A stretch of 59,641 nucleotides of DNA from Planctomycetota bacterium (GTDB taxonomy: Bacteria; Planctomycetota; Planctomycetia; Pirellulales; UBA7805), in contig QQVP01000021.1 of NCBI GenBank assembly GCA_003389215.1, positions 1-59,641 on the forward strand, written 5' to 3'. Below are positions 24,483 through 33,761 of the stretch, in pieces; the stretch's first letter is position 1; every line of letters begins with the position of its first letter. The notes beneath the pieces were generated by a model. That model did no database searches. It was not told where the DNA came from and saw only the letters and a program-made list of their open reading frames with translations. The position numbers were made by a program, and so were the translations under genes.

Positions 24483-26135
24483 TTACTGCCTTCGGTAGAA
24501 GTTCCAGAAGCAGTTCGTTAGCTTGCGATCCTTTGTCACGACACGGTACACTGAGCCAGATACACGTTCCTTCAAAAACCACATTCCGTCACGCTTATCG
24601 TCGACGAGGTCGAATTCCAAGCTGTTCGTTACCACCTTCCGTAACACGGTTGCACAATCCACCACGTTTCTCACAACTATGACACCGTTGGCCACTCCCG
24701 TTTCTAGGTTAACCTGAATTCCCAGCGGATGCACCTGTGCCAGTGTCCGAGCTCGCCCATCGTACAGGCGCTTCTCAGAGACAGCCAGCAACCGACACAG
24801 TTGGCTGATCTCTTCCTGATGATCGTCCCGTAGCCGCCGAATTGCCTCCTCGTCCGGCAGGGACTTCCATACGCGATCTCGCTCGAACTCGCCCAGCGCA
24901 GCAAAGTCCTCTACAAAGGTCCGATCAGTGAGCCCTAAGGACGAGACGAACGACTCATCCGCATGCAACAGAAACCGCAATCGCTCCTGCACGGTAACCG
25001 GGTCTTCGCCAATCAACTCTTGCGCTCGCTGTTCCACGTCGATGTCCGGAATATAGGCAATGACTGGCTTACCCTGGGCCAAGGTCGCCGCCAGTTCGGA
25101 ATCCTTCCCCAGCGTGTCGGTATCCTGGACAGAGTACACGGTGCATTTTGCGCGCCGCAGCATCAACGCTTCCACAAGTCCCTTATTGACACGGTTGGCA
25201 GTGAAACTCTGCGTGGGGTCGAAGTAGCGCAGGTTGAGCTCAGCCACTTCTGGCCGTCCCATCAACTCGTTCACGAAGGTGTACAAGTCTTGGTATTCCC
25301 AACGCTTGCGCATCGAAGTTGCAAAGTAGACGTCCATGTGGTCCCAGGTGAGGTAAATGTCCTGGTTCCCGGTCGCCTTTGCCTGGACTGTGCCCAGCAT
25401 CTCAAGTTGGTCCCGCAAAGCTGGAAGCACATCATCACTGAGCACCCGCGCAAATTCAGCCACGCTGTGTTTTGAATGGCGTTTCCGATGATTCTCCACT
25501 AAAGAACGAATCTTCGGTCGGTCATTTGGCTGACTCGACCGATCAATTTGCTTAAGCACCTCTTCCCACTGCTCGCCTTCGCCGCTGACTGCTTCAGCCA
25601 CGGCCCTAAGCAAATCTGCGTAAGTTTTGTCTTCGGAAATCTGACGGGCCGACAGGTAACCAACCAGGAATGTGTCATCCCGCGAGATTGGGTCGATCTC
25701 TAGTATCTTTGGACTGCGGCTTGTCAATTCCGCAAGGAGTACTTCAGGATCCTGCCACACATCGGCAAGCTCCCGCTGTAAATCCTCCTCTGTTTGAATG
25801 CGAGATAGGGTTCGATAAGCAAAAACAAAGTTCCCAAAACACAGCATCGCCACTTTCTGAAAACGCTCTACGCCGGTTTCAATTTCAGCGATAGTGCAAT
25901 CCGAGTGCTCCGATATGGCGAATACGGAAGGCCTTGTGAAGAACGCTTCGAAGAACGGCGCATCCATTCGGTCCTTGTTGACGAGGAGAAGCAGCTCGTT
26001 CATCTGGGTACAGTCCACTCGCTTGCCGTCGTCGCGGAGGACGCGGGCAAGGAAGGTGCGCTCGTTGTCCCCCAGCGGCTTGACCGGTGTCCCGGTTAAC
26101 CGTTCGGCAAGTTCGAGAAACTTCTCCACCTCCAT
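24483..26135 (-). CDS. 550-aa protein with deoxyribosyltransferase/TIR-like segment
   Basis: Residues about 260-370 contain DVYFATSMRKRWEYQDL, an LNLRYFDPTQSF strand, then LGKDSELAATLAQGKPVIAY. This pattern (strand with SM/T, acidic D-S-E, 'A-x-x-GKPVI') resembles nucleoside 2-deoxyribosyltransferase-like and TIR-like folds, where the Glu is catalytic and nucleotides such as NAD are cleaved. The N- and C-terminal parts are not recognised. With the small gene behind it and defence genes around it, a role as a nucleotide-degrading effector is conceivable, but this is inference. I do not know the family name. Confidence 0.5.
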   Translation of the reverse strand: MEVEKFLELAERLTGTPVKPLGDNERTFLARVLRDDGKRVDCTQMNELLLLVNKDRMDAPFFEAFFTRPSVFAISEHSDCTIAEIETGVERFQKVAMLCFGNFVFAYRTLSRIQTEEDLQRELADVWQDPEVLLAELTSRSPKILEIDPISRDDTFLVGYLSARQISEDKTYADLLRAVAEAVSGEGEQWEEVLKQIDRSSQPNDRPKIRSLVENHRKRHSKHSVAEFARVLSDDVLPALRDQLEMLGTVQAKATGNQDIYLTWDHMDVYFATSMRKRWEYQDLYTFVNELMGRPEVAELNLRYFDPTQSFTANRVNKGLVEALMLRRAKCTVYSVQDTDTLGKDSELAATLAQGKPVIAYIPDIDVEQRAQELIGEDPVTVQERLRFLLHADESFVSSLGLTDRTFVEDFAALGEFERDRVWKSLPDEEAIRRLRDDHQEEISQLCRLLAVSEKRLYDGRARTLAQVHPLGIQVNLETGVANGVIVVRNVVDCATVLRKVVTNSLEFDLVDDKRDGMWFLKERVSGSVYRVVTKDRKLTNCFWNFYRRQ

Positions 26136-26583
26136 CCGCGAGGCCCTTCGAGGAGATCACGGTTAATTGAATCACTAAGGGGAATCCTAGCCAAAATGGA
26201 CGATTTCGTAAACGCGAGGGACTTGCCAGACCGCCGAGGGGCGCGCACAGCGGCAATGTCTGGACGTGATCGACGGCAGAATCGCGGGAGCGACGATCGG
26301 CGATTCCCGTGCAAAATGCGTGCTGGCGAGTCGTCGGCGTAACCTTGTTCAATTACCTCCGATGGGCGTGATCGATGTCGCGAGATCCTCCTGCCCGAAC
26401 GGTTAGACCTCCTGCGTTTAACTACACGGCTCCTCGCGGACAGCGACTCCGTTTTTGCGTCATCGATTTGAGAATACCGATCGTCAGCTCTGAGCAGGAC
26501 AAACTGTTCCAGCGCGATGTGACGACACACGAAGGTCCGCACGTCGATATGATCCGGTAGATGGCTGAGAGTGGATCGGCCTG
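26136..26583. other. Intergenic, nothing recognised
   Basis: No frame in this stretch has a protein-like translation and no hairpin with a T tract stands out. The upstream end should contain the promoter of the minus-strand gene at 26135. Confidence 0.35.
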
Positions 26584-27063
26584 TCAAGCAGCACGCCGCT
26601 CGACGACGCGCTTATCGGCCAGCGAAATGTGCCCGAACGTGAAATACGAGCGCTCCAGGACAGCATCGACAACGCACTTTCTGTGACACTGCTCCCAATT
26701 CGGACAACAACACATCAAACAAGATCGTTGACTACGAGCGACTTGAATGGCTGCTTCCAATTCGGCAAGCGATTCTGTCAGCTTTAGATGTCGCCGAACT
26801 GCCCGAAAGAACTGGCTGTAGTCACCGGTTTCCCGTACCTTATGACGCAGCGCCTTTGGCGAGCCAAGCAGTCGGAAATGCCGATAGTCGATGCCGACTG
26901 AATTCAGGTGGTCCTTCAACGCTGACTTCGAGAAACCCGCTTTGCGGCTCAGTGGAATCTCTCGAATATCTATGAGGCATTCGATGCCGTGTTCGACCAA
27001 CGCTGCCGTGAAACCGTCGAGAGTGAAGCCGGTGTACCCGATGGTGAGTAGCTTTCGTTTCAA
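26584..27063 (-). CDS. DUF488 family protein
   Basis: A 159-aa protein with the DUF488 signature: an N-terminal LLTIGYTGFTLDGF, then CLIDIREIPLSRKAGFSKSA, a middle with IDYRHFRLLGSPKALR, and MCCCPNWEQCHRKCVVDAV with the conserved C-x(5-6)-CHR. Its start overlaps the stop of the upstream gene (ATGA at 27060-27063), so the two are co-translated. DUF488 proteins turn up in defence and mobile islands; no activity is established. Confidence 0.85.
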   Translation of the reverse strand: MKRKLLTIGYTGFTLDGFTAALVEHGIECLIDIREIPLSRKAGFSKSALKDHLNSVGIDYRHFRLLGSPKALRHKVRETGDYSQFFRAVRRHLKLTESLAELEAAIQVARSQRSCLMCCCPNWEQCHRKCVVDAVLERSYFTFGHISLADKRVVERRAA

Positions 27064-27863
27064 AACAGGTCTCCTTGACCTTGATCCTTTTCAATTATTG
27101 CGGTTGGCAGGTGGTATAACGCTGAGATCATCCAGTGCCCAAATCGACTGTGAGTACCAAGAATTGCAAATGTCGTCTTGGCTGGATTGAAGATACCGGC
27201 TCGTACTCGCTCCGCAATCGTCGCCAATGCCGCCTCGTCGTCACTCGCCTGCTTGCGAACTCTGCGAAACCCTTGATACAAACTCCACGCCAAAACCTTT
27301 CCGTCGTCTTCCCGACCAGTGGACTTTTCTCTGTACTTCAGCCGGAATTGCCATGGCACCCGGTCGGCAAGCCCCTGTAACTGCTCCCCTGTGGCAAACA
27401 GGTCGCCCTGCTGAATCACGTTGCGTTGGCTCGCGGTCCACTCCTTCTTGTCCGGTTGCCAGTAGAACTCCAATGGTTCGATCTCGACGCACCCGTTCGT
27501 TACGCCGTTTTCGGTCATCGACGCGGCACTATCATGAACGGTCTTACTCATCCAGTCCCAGCGCCTTCGATCCGTCGTGATGCTGTCGACCACCTTAATT
27601 TGTGTGCCGGACGCCAAGTGCCAGCTCTCTGGGCGCGGATCTTTCGTGTCACGATATGCACGGAGCCGAATCACATCCCATCGCTTGTACTGCTCTTCGC
27701 TGTCAAGAAACCGAAACGGTATGGGGTACAGCCGAACGAAGCTCCCATCACGGTCAACTCCCCCTGTGCAAACCGTCTCGACGTATTTTTGGCTGACTGC
27801 TGGGTACGTTTTGCAGTTCACCATCGCTTCGATGGTTTGTTCGCTGTCAGGAATCCTCGCCAT
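27060..27863 (-). CDS. Conserved hypothetical partner of DUF488
   Basis: A 267-aa protein that contains strongly patterned blocks: MVNCKTYPAVSQKYVETVCT, GSFVRLYPIPFRFLD, YKRWDVIRLRAYRDTKD, RPESWH, and near the end FAILGTHSRFGHWMISALYH. I recall this arrangement directly upstream of DUF488 genes in many genomes. No catalytic motif is certain. The pair is probably one functional unit; co-location with NACHT and Shedu-like genes suggests defence, but this is inference. Confidence 0.6.
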   Translation of the reverse strand: MARIPDSEQTIEAMVNCKTYPAVSQKYVETVCTGGVDRDGSFVRLYPIPFRFLDSEEQYKRWDVIRLRAYRDTKDPRPESWHLASGTQIKVVDSITTDRRRWDWMSKTVHDSAASMTENGVTNGCVEIEPLEFYWQPDKKEWTASQRNVIQQGDLFATGEQLQGLADRVPWQFRLKYREKSTGREDDGKVLAWSLYQGFRRVRKQASDDEAALATIAERVRAGIFNPAKTTFAILGTHSRFGHWMISALYHLPTAIIEKDQGQGDLF

Positions 27864-27926
27864 GTGAACTCACCGTATCGTCTTTTACCAGAATTGCCTG
27901 TGTGCCCCAATGTCGATCTGATTGGC

Positions 27927-28340
27927 TCAGAAGGGAATCTCCTCATCTTCGCCAGTCGGCGGTTGGGCGGCCAAGTACGTGCTTTCACCGAGGTTGGCGT
28001 GGATGATTTGGTCGCTCATTCATACATGACCGTCGAACGTGACGACCTCAATATCGTGGAGGTGGGGATCATACACTCTGAGTGCGAGTCGCTTCTCTTC
28101 CTGCTCCTCCCCGTCGTCACTGATGTGCCCGATCAGGAGTATCGCATTCATCTTGTAAAGATCGGTATTGTAACGGGCGACAACGTGATCTCGTTAACGC
28201 TCGATCTCTTCTGAATTGTAGCGTCCAGCTTGATTCACGGCGTCGTTCACATCGGCGGAAACGATCATCTTGTTACGATGCTGCTTGAACAGCGGAGCCT
28301 TGCTCTGCTTGAGTTCGATGATGTCGTACAAGTTATCCGA
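27927..28340 (-). pseudogene. Shedu-like (DUF4263) nuclease remnant with two in-frame stops
   Basis: The minus strand reads DNLYDIIELKQSKAPLF (the catalytic E-x-K strand of DUF4263), ADVNDAVNQAGRY, TAA at 28194-28196, then in the same frame RDHVVARYNTDLYKMNAILL, LHDIEVVTFDG, TGA at 28020-28022, and again the same frame QIIHANLGES to a stop at 27927-27929. The order of motifs matches the C-terminal half of Shedu SduA-type nucleases. Two nonsense codons and a foreign N-terminus show that the gene is dead. Confidence 0.6.
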
Positions 28341-28640
28341 GCCGCTGCCGGTCGACGTGCCCACGTCAATGGCCGCTCCCACGGCAACGCCCGGCGCATC
28401 GAACCGCTGCGCAAGGACCTTGTAATCGGAACTGACCAGATCCACGTACGCCGTTACGAATCTCCCGTCGGTTGTGGTGCCCACCGCCGGCGCGGTGTCG
28501 AATTCCACAATACTGACGGTTGTCGCCGGCATGGCGAAGAGCGTTCCGGTCAGATCGAGCGTGTCGGTCGCCGTGCTGAAGGAGCTGGTGCCGCCGCGAG
28601 TGGACGTATCGACAAGATTACCGGCGTGGCTATGAGCCTT
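28341..28640 (-). pseudogene. Fragment resembling a repeat surface protein, joined to the Shedu remnant
   Basis: In frame with the Shedu remnant lies a segment reading TVSIVEFDTAPAVGTTTDGR and SDYKVLAQRFDAPGVAVG, a pattern of secreted repeat proteins (xxAQRFDxxGxxxG) rather than of nucleases. It is probably an unrelated fragment brought in by a deletion junction near 28340. Weak call. Confidence 0.3.
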
Positions 28641-28723
28641 GCGAGCGTGTAGGAATCTTCTTCTCGATCCGATATCTTTGAGGGCGATAACTGGTTGTCC
28701 TCTAACCGAGAAAGGATACACAG

Positions 28724-28885
28724 ATGCGACACATTTTCGCACTCGGCGTGGCCGGAGCGGTGACGTGGGTAACACACTCGTCATATCTTGTGACATCATC
28801 GTCGGAGAACGCCGTCCTGATAAAGGTCGGCATATTCTTCGGAGTATGTATGGCTGTTGGTAGAGTTCCTCGCTTCACCGGGTAG
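28724..28885 (+). CDS. 53-aa putative small membrane protein
   Basis: AAAGGA lies eight bases before an ATG that opens MRHIFALGVAGAVTWVTHSS, followed by a second hydrophobic stretch (VLIKVGIFFGVCMAVGRV). Two membrane helices are plausible. Nothing else supports it. Confidence 0.35.
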   Translation: MRHIFALGVAGAVTWVTHSSYLVTSSSENAVLIKVGIFFGVCMAVGRVPRFTG

Positions 28886-29220
28886 CTAGAAGGCCCCACT
28901 TGACTCTCTCCGACTTCGCCAACAAAGGCGATTCCTTCCCCTTCGCCTACACCAGCCATCGATCACTAGAGGCGGGGCGAGCAACCGATGGCTGGCTACG
29001 ACGAAGGCGAAGTACGGCATACCCCGTCCCTTTCGCACACATGACGATGGCAACGCATCCACAATAGCATGTGCGAATGCCCTCAATGGGGGCCGGTCGT
29101 CACCCCCAAAACAACTGCTTGCGCGGTTGACGTTGGGATGCAATCGAGGCGGGCGGTCGACCGGTGCCCACCGCGACGAGGGTTCCAACATCGACGTCAG
29201 AGTTCCGCGCAACAAGGCAA
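28886..29220. other. Intergenic, nothing recognised
   Basis: Between the small ORF and the IS4 remnant. It probably contains the left end of the IS4 element, which I could not delimit. Confidence 0.35.
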
Positions 29221-30535
29221 ATGACGATCATACCGAGTAACGTATATCTCGATGCAGACTCAGGACGGATTTACTCGCCGCTGGTTACACTGTGGGTCTT
29301 CTTGGGCCAAGTGCTGAGCCAGGATCATTCCTGTCGTGCGGCCGTTGCTCGTTTGATCGCTCATCGCGTTTCCCGCGGTCAGCGTCCCTGCTCCGCGGAA
29401 ACCGGCGCCTACTGCCAAGCCTAGGAAGCGACTGCCGGAAGAGTTCTTCTCAAGAGTTGCCCGTCAAACCGGAGGCGCGTTAGAGAACAGCGCCAAGAAA
29501 GAGTGGTTTTGGAAGCGTCGCCGTGTCCTGGCCTACGATGGTTCGACGGTATCGATGCCTGATACCGCGGAGAACCAACAGGCTTATCCGCAACCTCCAC
29601 AACAGCAGCCGGGCGTTGGCTTTCCCTTAGCGCGCATGGCGGCTTTCTTTTCTCTCTCGTGCGGAGCCGTGCTTGATCTGGCGATCTGCAGCTATGCCGG
29701 CAAGGGGCACAGCGAACTGGGAATGCTTCGTAAGTTATGGGACGTCCTGCGTCCGGGCGATGTCATGCTGGCCGACCGGTACATGTGCGCCTGGCATGAG
29801 ATCTTCCTGCTTCAGCAGCGCGGGATCGACTCCGTAACCCGCCTCCGAGTCCATCGTAGTGCTGACTTTCGACGTGGCCGACGCCTCGGCAAAGGGGATC
29901 ACATCGTCAAGTGGCGGCGTCCCAGTATCATTCGTTCGATTGATTGGCAGACCCTCAAGTCTCTCCCAGAATCCCTCACGATCCGAGAAACGCGGGTGCA
30001 AGTCGAACAACCCGGATTCCGATGCCGGACTATCATCGTCGCCACGACTCTGATGGACGCGGAGGAGGTGACCGCGAGCGACCTCGCGGAACTCTATCGT
30101 GCCAGGTGGAATGCCGAACTCGATTTGCGGTCGCTCAAGCAAACGATGCAGATGGACATCTTACGTTGCAAGACGCCGGAGCTCGTGCGGAAGGAGATCT
30201 GGACGCACATCCTGGCCTATAATCTCATCCGCACGATCATCGCCCAGGCGGCCAGCCAGCACGATGTCCAGCCGCGATCGATCAGCTTCAAGGGTGCAAT
30301 CCAGATATTGGAAGCGTTCCAACCGTTGATCGCTATTCAAGGTGAACGCAACTCAACACTCCGTTATCACCTCTACCGACAGCTGCTCCACGCCATCGCA
30401 ACTCATCGTGTTGCCGATCGACCCGATCGGTTTGAACCACGTCTGCGGAAGCGAAGGCAAAAGAAGTACGATCGAATGATGAAGCCCAGGCACGAGGTCA
30501 AACGCGATATCCTGAAAGGACTTGCCAAGAACTAA
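29221..30535 (+). pseudogene. IS4-family transposase with a one-base frameshift
   Basis: Frame one (from 29221) gives YSPLVTLWVFLGQVLSQDHS to ETGAYCQA and stops at TAG. Dropping the T at 29422 continues directly as RKRLPEEFFSRVAR and then the DDE domain: LAYDGSTVSMPD, MLADRYMCAWHEI, and the Y-R-E signature YRARWNAELDLRSLKQ. All catalytic residues are therefore present but in two frames. A one-base insertion is the simplest explanation. The downstream part alone (29555-30535, 326 aa) lacks the first Asp. Confidence 0.8.
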
Positions 30536-30808
30536 GTGCCATTGAAAGCGCCGGGATAAAACCGGTTTGGAGTCAGGAATGAAAGAGTCCTACGGAGAAG
30601 ACCTAGCCCGTCACTCCGGCCTCGAGCCATACGCCGTTGGCGGAAACGTCTTGGGTGTAGCATTGGCAAGAGGTACAGGCAGGCCAGCTATTGAGCTCCG
30701 AAATCTTCGTTTCGCGTGCCGACCCTGTAATGGCTGCGGGAAGGCAACACGCAACTGGGCGCTACTGGCGAGCCTGGAAGCGGCGCGGCGGAGTCGAAGA
30801 ACCTGCGC

Positions 30809-32410
30809 ATGTCTGGAAACTCCAAACGCGAGAACCGGGAGATCCCATCAGTTTCCTTTCCGCAGTGCGGAGGGGAACGGTCAGAAAACATCACAGGTGG
30901 TAATGCTGACAGGAACGCTGATGGGAAGTCAGATGGGTCCATAGTACCCGCGAAGCCGACGAACAACGATGCACCCGAAGCATCGGCGGAGTTGGTGGAG
31001 GAAAGGGACCCAACCAAGAGGAACGCCGAACAGGCCAACCTGTGCCGAACTCAGAGTCGGATCCAACGCAGGTCACGCGGCTTAGGCGGCGTGCGCCAAG
31101 CTGCCCGCGAGGACAGCTCACTTCGCTTTACGTCCCTGTTGCACCATGTCGACGAACAACTGCTAACCGAGAGCTTCTACGAGCTCAAACGACATGCAGC
31201 CGTCGGCGTTGATGGCGTGACGTGGCACGAATACGAGCGAAATGTGGAGGAGAACATTCGGGACCTCCATGATCGTGTTCACCGTGGAGCCTACCGGGCT
31301 CAGCCATCTCGCCGAGTCTGGATTCCGAAACCCGATGGTCGCCAGCGGCCGCTGGGTGTCGCTTCGTTGGAAGACAAAATCGTCCAACAAGCGGTAGTGT
31401 GGGTGCTGCAATGCATCTACGAACAGGACTTTCTGGGCTTCAGCTATGGGTTTCGCCCAGGTCGAGGGTGCCATCAAGCGCTGGATGCGTTGTCTGTTGC
31501 CCTGACCAGCAAGCCGGTGAATTGGGTACTGGACGCTGACATCGAAGGTTTCTTTGATGCGATCGACCACGAGTGGATGATCACATTTCTCGAACATCGA
31601 GTCGGTGACCAACGGCTCCTTCGTCTGATCCGCAAGTGGCTTCGTGCCGGGGTTAGCGACGATGGAGAATGGTCGAAGACAACCGTCGGAACGCCTCAAG
31701 GCGCGGTGGCATCACCGTTACTTGCGAACGTGTTCCTTCACTATGTCTTGGACCTTTGGGTGCATTGGTGGCGAACTCATCGCTGCCAGGGCGCTGTCGT
31801 GATTGTCTGCTATGCGGACGACTTTGTGATTGGTTTTCAGTCGCATTACGAAGCACAGGCATGTTTGGCAGCACTCCGAACACGTCTTGCCAAATTCGGC
31901 TTGAAACTGCATGAAGGCAAGACGCGTCTGATTGAGTTCGGACGCTACGCGATCGACAACCGGCGCCGACGCGGTGCCGGCCGCCCGGAATCGTTTGATT
32001 TTCTCGGCTTTACACACTTCTGTGCGAAGACGAGATCGCATGGCTGGTTTACGATTCGACGCTTTTCCATCGCCACACGCGTGCGCGCGACGCTGGCCGC
32101 TATCAAGGTTCGGCTTCGCAAACGCATGCATCGCCCCCTGGGTGAAACCGCGCGGTGGCTGAGTTCGGTCGTACAAGGATGGCTGCAATACCACGCTGTC
32201 CCTGGCAACACCCAGCGCATCAACCGATTCGTTAATGAGGTCATCCGACTTTGGCTACGCGTCATACGCAACCGAAGCCAGAAGGGAAAGCAGCGCTGGA
32301 CCTGGGCCCGGATGAAACGGTTTGCCCAGAAGCACCTTCCCAAGCCTCATATCATGCACCCCTATCCCAACAAGCGATTCGGCGCCCGACTCAAGGTAGG
32401 AGCCGTATGA
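30809..32410 (+). CDS. ltrA: Group II intron reverse transcriptase/maturase
   Basis: A 533-aa protein. The RT fingers/palm show VGVDGVTWHEYERN, RVWIPKPDGRQRPLGVASLE, FGFSYGF-type FLGFSYGFRPGRG, LDADIEGFFDAIDHEW, GTPQGAVASPLLANVFLHY and the catalytic YADDF (VIVCYADDFVIGF). The thumb/maturase region with FDFLGFTHF follows. There is no HNH endonuclease, so mobility would use DNA replication intermediates. The N-terminus starting MSGNSKRENREIPS is the usual one for this clade. The TGA stop lies inside intron domain V. It looks intact. Confidence 0.9.
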   Translation: MSGNSKRENREIPSVSFPQCGGERSENITGGNADRNADGKSDGSIVPAKPTNNDAPEASAELVEERDPTKRNAEQANLCRTQSRIQRRSRGLGGVRQAAREDSSLRFTSLLHHVDEQLLTESFYELKRHAAVGVDGVTWHEYERNVEENIRDLHDRVHRGAYRAQPSRRVWIPKPDGRQRPLGVASLEDKIVQQAVVWVLQCIYEQDFLGFSYGFRPGRGCHQALDALSVALTSKPVNWVLDADIEGFFDAIDHEWMITFLEHRVGDQRLLRLIRKWLRAGVSDDGEWSKTTVGTPQGAVASPLLANVFLHYVLDLWVHWWRTHRCQGAVVIVCYADDFVIGFQSHYEAQACLAALRTRLAKFGLKLHEGKTRLIEFGRYAIDNRRRRGAGRPESFDFLGFTHFCAKTRSHGWFTIRRFSIATRVRATLAAIKVRLRKRMHRPLGETARWLSSVVQGWLQYHAVPGNTQRINRFVNEVIRLWLRVIRNRSQKGKQRWTWARMKRFAQKHLPKPHIMHPYPNKRFGARLKVGAV

Positions 32411-32465
32411 GGTAATTCCTCACGTACGGATCTGCGCGGGGGGCCGCCAGCAATGGCGGTCCCTA
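32399..32465 (+). ncRNA. Group II intron domains V and VI
   Basis: GAGCCGTATGAGG, TAAT loop, and CCTCACGTACGG form the ~34-nt domain V hairpin with the AGC triad and its two-base bulge (CG/AC). After CGCGGGG a second stem (CCGCCA-GCAA-TGGCGG at about 32443-32458) is domain VI. Confidence 0.75.
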
Positions 32466-32562
32466 CCGCATTCGACGGTTAGTCCTGAGCGCGCAAAGGC
32501 ATAGTGGGCTCAAGCCATAGAATAATCCACCGCAACGAGTGACACCAACACTTTGGGCGGCA

Positions 32563-32745
32563 TCACGCGACATGCTGGAGCATGTGGGCGTGAATCATCG
32601 TCGTCGAAACGTCGATGCGACCAAGCAATGTTTGCACGGTTTGAATGTCGGTGTCCGATTTAGGCAGATGCGTCGCGTACGAGTTCCGAAGTGCGTGCCA
32701 GGTTACACGTTTACGCTGGCCGGAGTTGCGGGCTGCTCGATTGAT
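32563..32745 (-). pseudogene. Integron-integrase-like tyrosine recombinase, C-terminal remnant
   Basis: The segment reads VTWHALRNSYATHLPKSDTD, IQTVQTLLGRIDVSTTMIHAH. It corresponds to the box II of IntI/XerC-type recombinases (H-x-L-R, then LLGH and the Tyr in TTMIYTHVL). In this copy the second His is Arg (LLGR) and the nucleophilic Tyr is His (MIHAH), so even if it were complete it could not act. Upstream residues are not alignable. Confidence 0.65.
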
Positions 32746-32809
32746 GGTGGCGCCACGGTTGGGCCACCGTTTGCCACCATTGATCTGCGCCACGATCCAC
32801 ACCACGCCG

Positions 32810-33748
32810 TTATCCGGCCGACTGGCGGCGTATGAGCGCTGATTTGTTGAGTTTGCGTTGGCAAACGCCGAGGGAAAGGGCTTGATAATGAAAGAAGAAT
32901 GTCTCGAAGTGAAACTCGTAACGTTCCCCATTAACGTCGCTCAGGACAACATCGGCCTCCCCCAGTGGACCGCCCTTCCGAGAATTGCAATAGCTCTGTA
33001 ATGTGCCGAACAACTCAACCTCCGTCACGGACGCAAAAAGGTCGCGAAAACGTGGGGACTGGATGACGTAGCGGCAGGGATCGTCGGGATTGAATTCGTT
33101 GTTCAGGTGGACAGGATGTACGCTAACGATGCCCACGACCGGCTTCGACCCGCGATACTCTTCGATCATACGCCACAACGTCGAGGTATACGTGTTGCCG
33201 AATTCCTCCTTAAGCCGTTTCACCGAATCGATGGATAGCGGCATCGACATCATTTCCTCAACGAAGCGGTCTTGCAAGAAGAGCAATTGACCGCAGGCAT
33301 AGTTGGCCTCCGCTTCGATCGTTGCAAAACAAGCTGGGCTGAGCTCAGCCTCTGCATCACCCATCAAATACTCCGCGTGCCAGGGCGTGATTGCGTGGCC
33401 AATTTCGTGTCCTTCCGCCCAGCGGTGTTTTAGCAGAGGTAGTTCCTGGTCGATGAGGATTCGCTTGCTGTCGGGTAGCCAAAGGGCTCGCAGGTCGGAG
33501 GTGCGAATCACATCCCACAGCAAGGTGGGGCGCTTGAGAATCTGCTTGCCAGCGACCTTGATGGCGTGGACAGTTTCGCGGACAAAGGATTGATCGCTGC
33601 TGTCATAATACTGTCGGTCCAGATCGAGCCGGTCGCGCACGACGTCGAGCGAGAGCGGCGGCTCCGGATTGCCTAGGTCGCGGAGCAATTTGGCGACCTG
33701 TTTCTGGATGTCGCGGGCTTCATGGCCCGTCACCAAGGGATTCTTCAT
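32810..33748 (-). CDS. ImmA/IrrE-family metallopeptidase
   Basis: A 312-aa protein with the zinc motif EGHEIGHAITPWH (HExxH) near residue 120 and the third ligand in the EAEANYACGQLL helix. The N-terminal part (PPLSLDVVRDRLDLDRQYYD) is standard for the family. It follows an XRE regulator by 13 bases, as is usual: ImmA-type peptidases cleave the partner repressor under stress. The start at 33748 was chosen because AGGAAG precedes it and the frame upstream lies in the XRE gene. The long C-terminal part (~130 aa) is extra and unrecognised. Confidence 0.85.
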   Translation of the reverse strand: MKNPLVTGHEARDIQKQVAKLLRDLGNPEPPLSLDVVRDRLDLDRQYYDSSDQSFVRETVHAIKVAGKQILKRPTLLWDVIRTSDLRALWLPDSKRILIDQELPLLKHRWAEGHEIGHAITPWHAEYLMGDAEAELSPACFATIEAEANYACGQLLFLQDRFVEEMMSMPLSIDSVKRLKEEFGNTYTSTLWRMIEEYRGSKPVVGIVSVHPVHLNNEFNPDDPCRYVIQSPRFRDLFASVTEVELFGTLQSYCNSRKGGPLGEADVVLSDVNGERYEFHFETFFFHYQALSLGVCQRKLNKSALIRRQSAG

Positions 33749-33761
33749 GGCTTCCTGCCTA

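Larger units (their letters stand above)
30540..32467 (+). mobile_element. Group II intron with intron-encoded RT/maturase
   Basis: A reverse transcriptase of the group II type is followed by a clear domain V and domain VI. The ~270 bp before the ORF has no gene and would be domains I-III; GCGCCGGGATAAAACCGG near 30550 resembles the start of such introns, but the 5' splice site is not fixed. The intron lies directly behind the IS4 remnant. The 3' end is placed after the domain VI stem near 32465. Confidence 0.75.

Noticed and set aside
27426..28214. 262-aa plus-strand frame
   Set aside because: Antisense to the DUF488 partner and the Shedu-like remnant, whose motifs are convincing.
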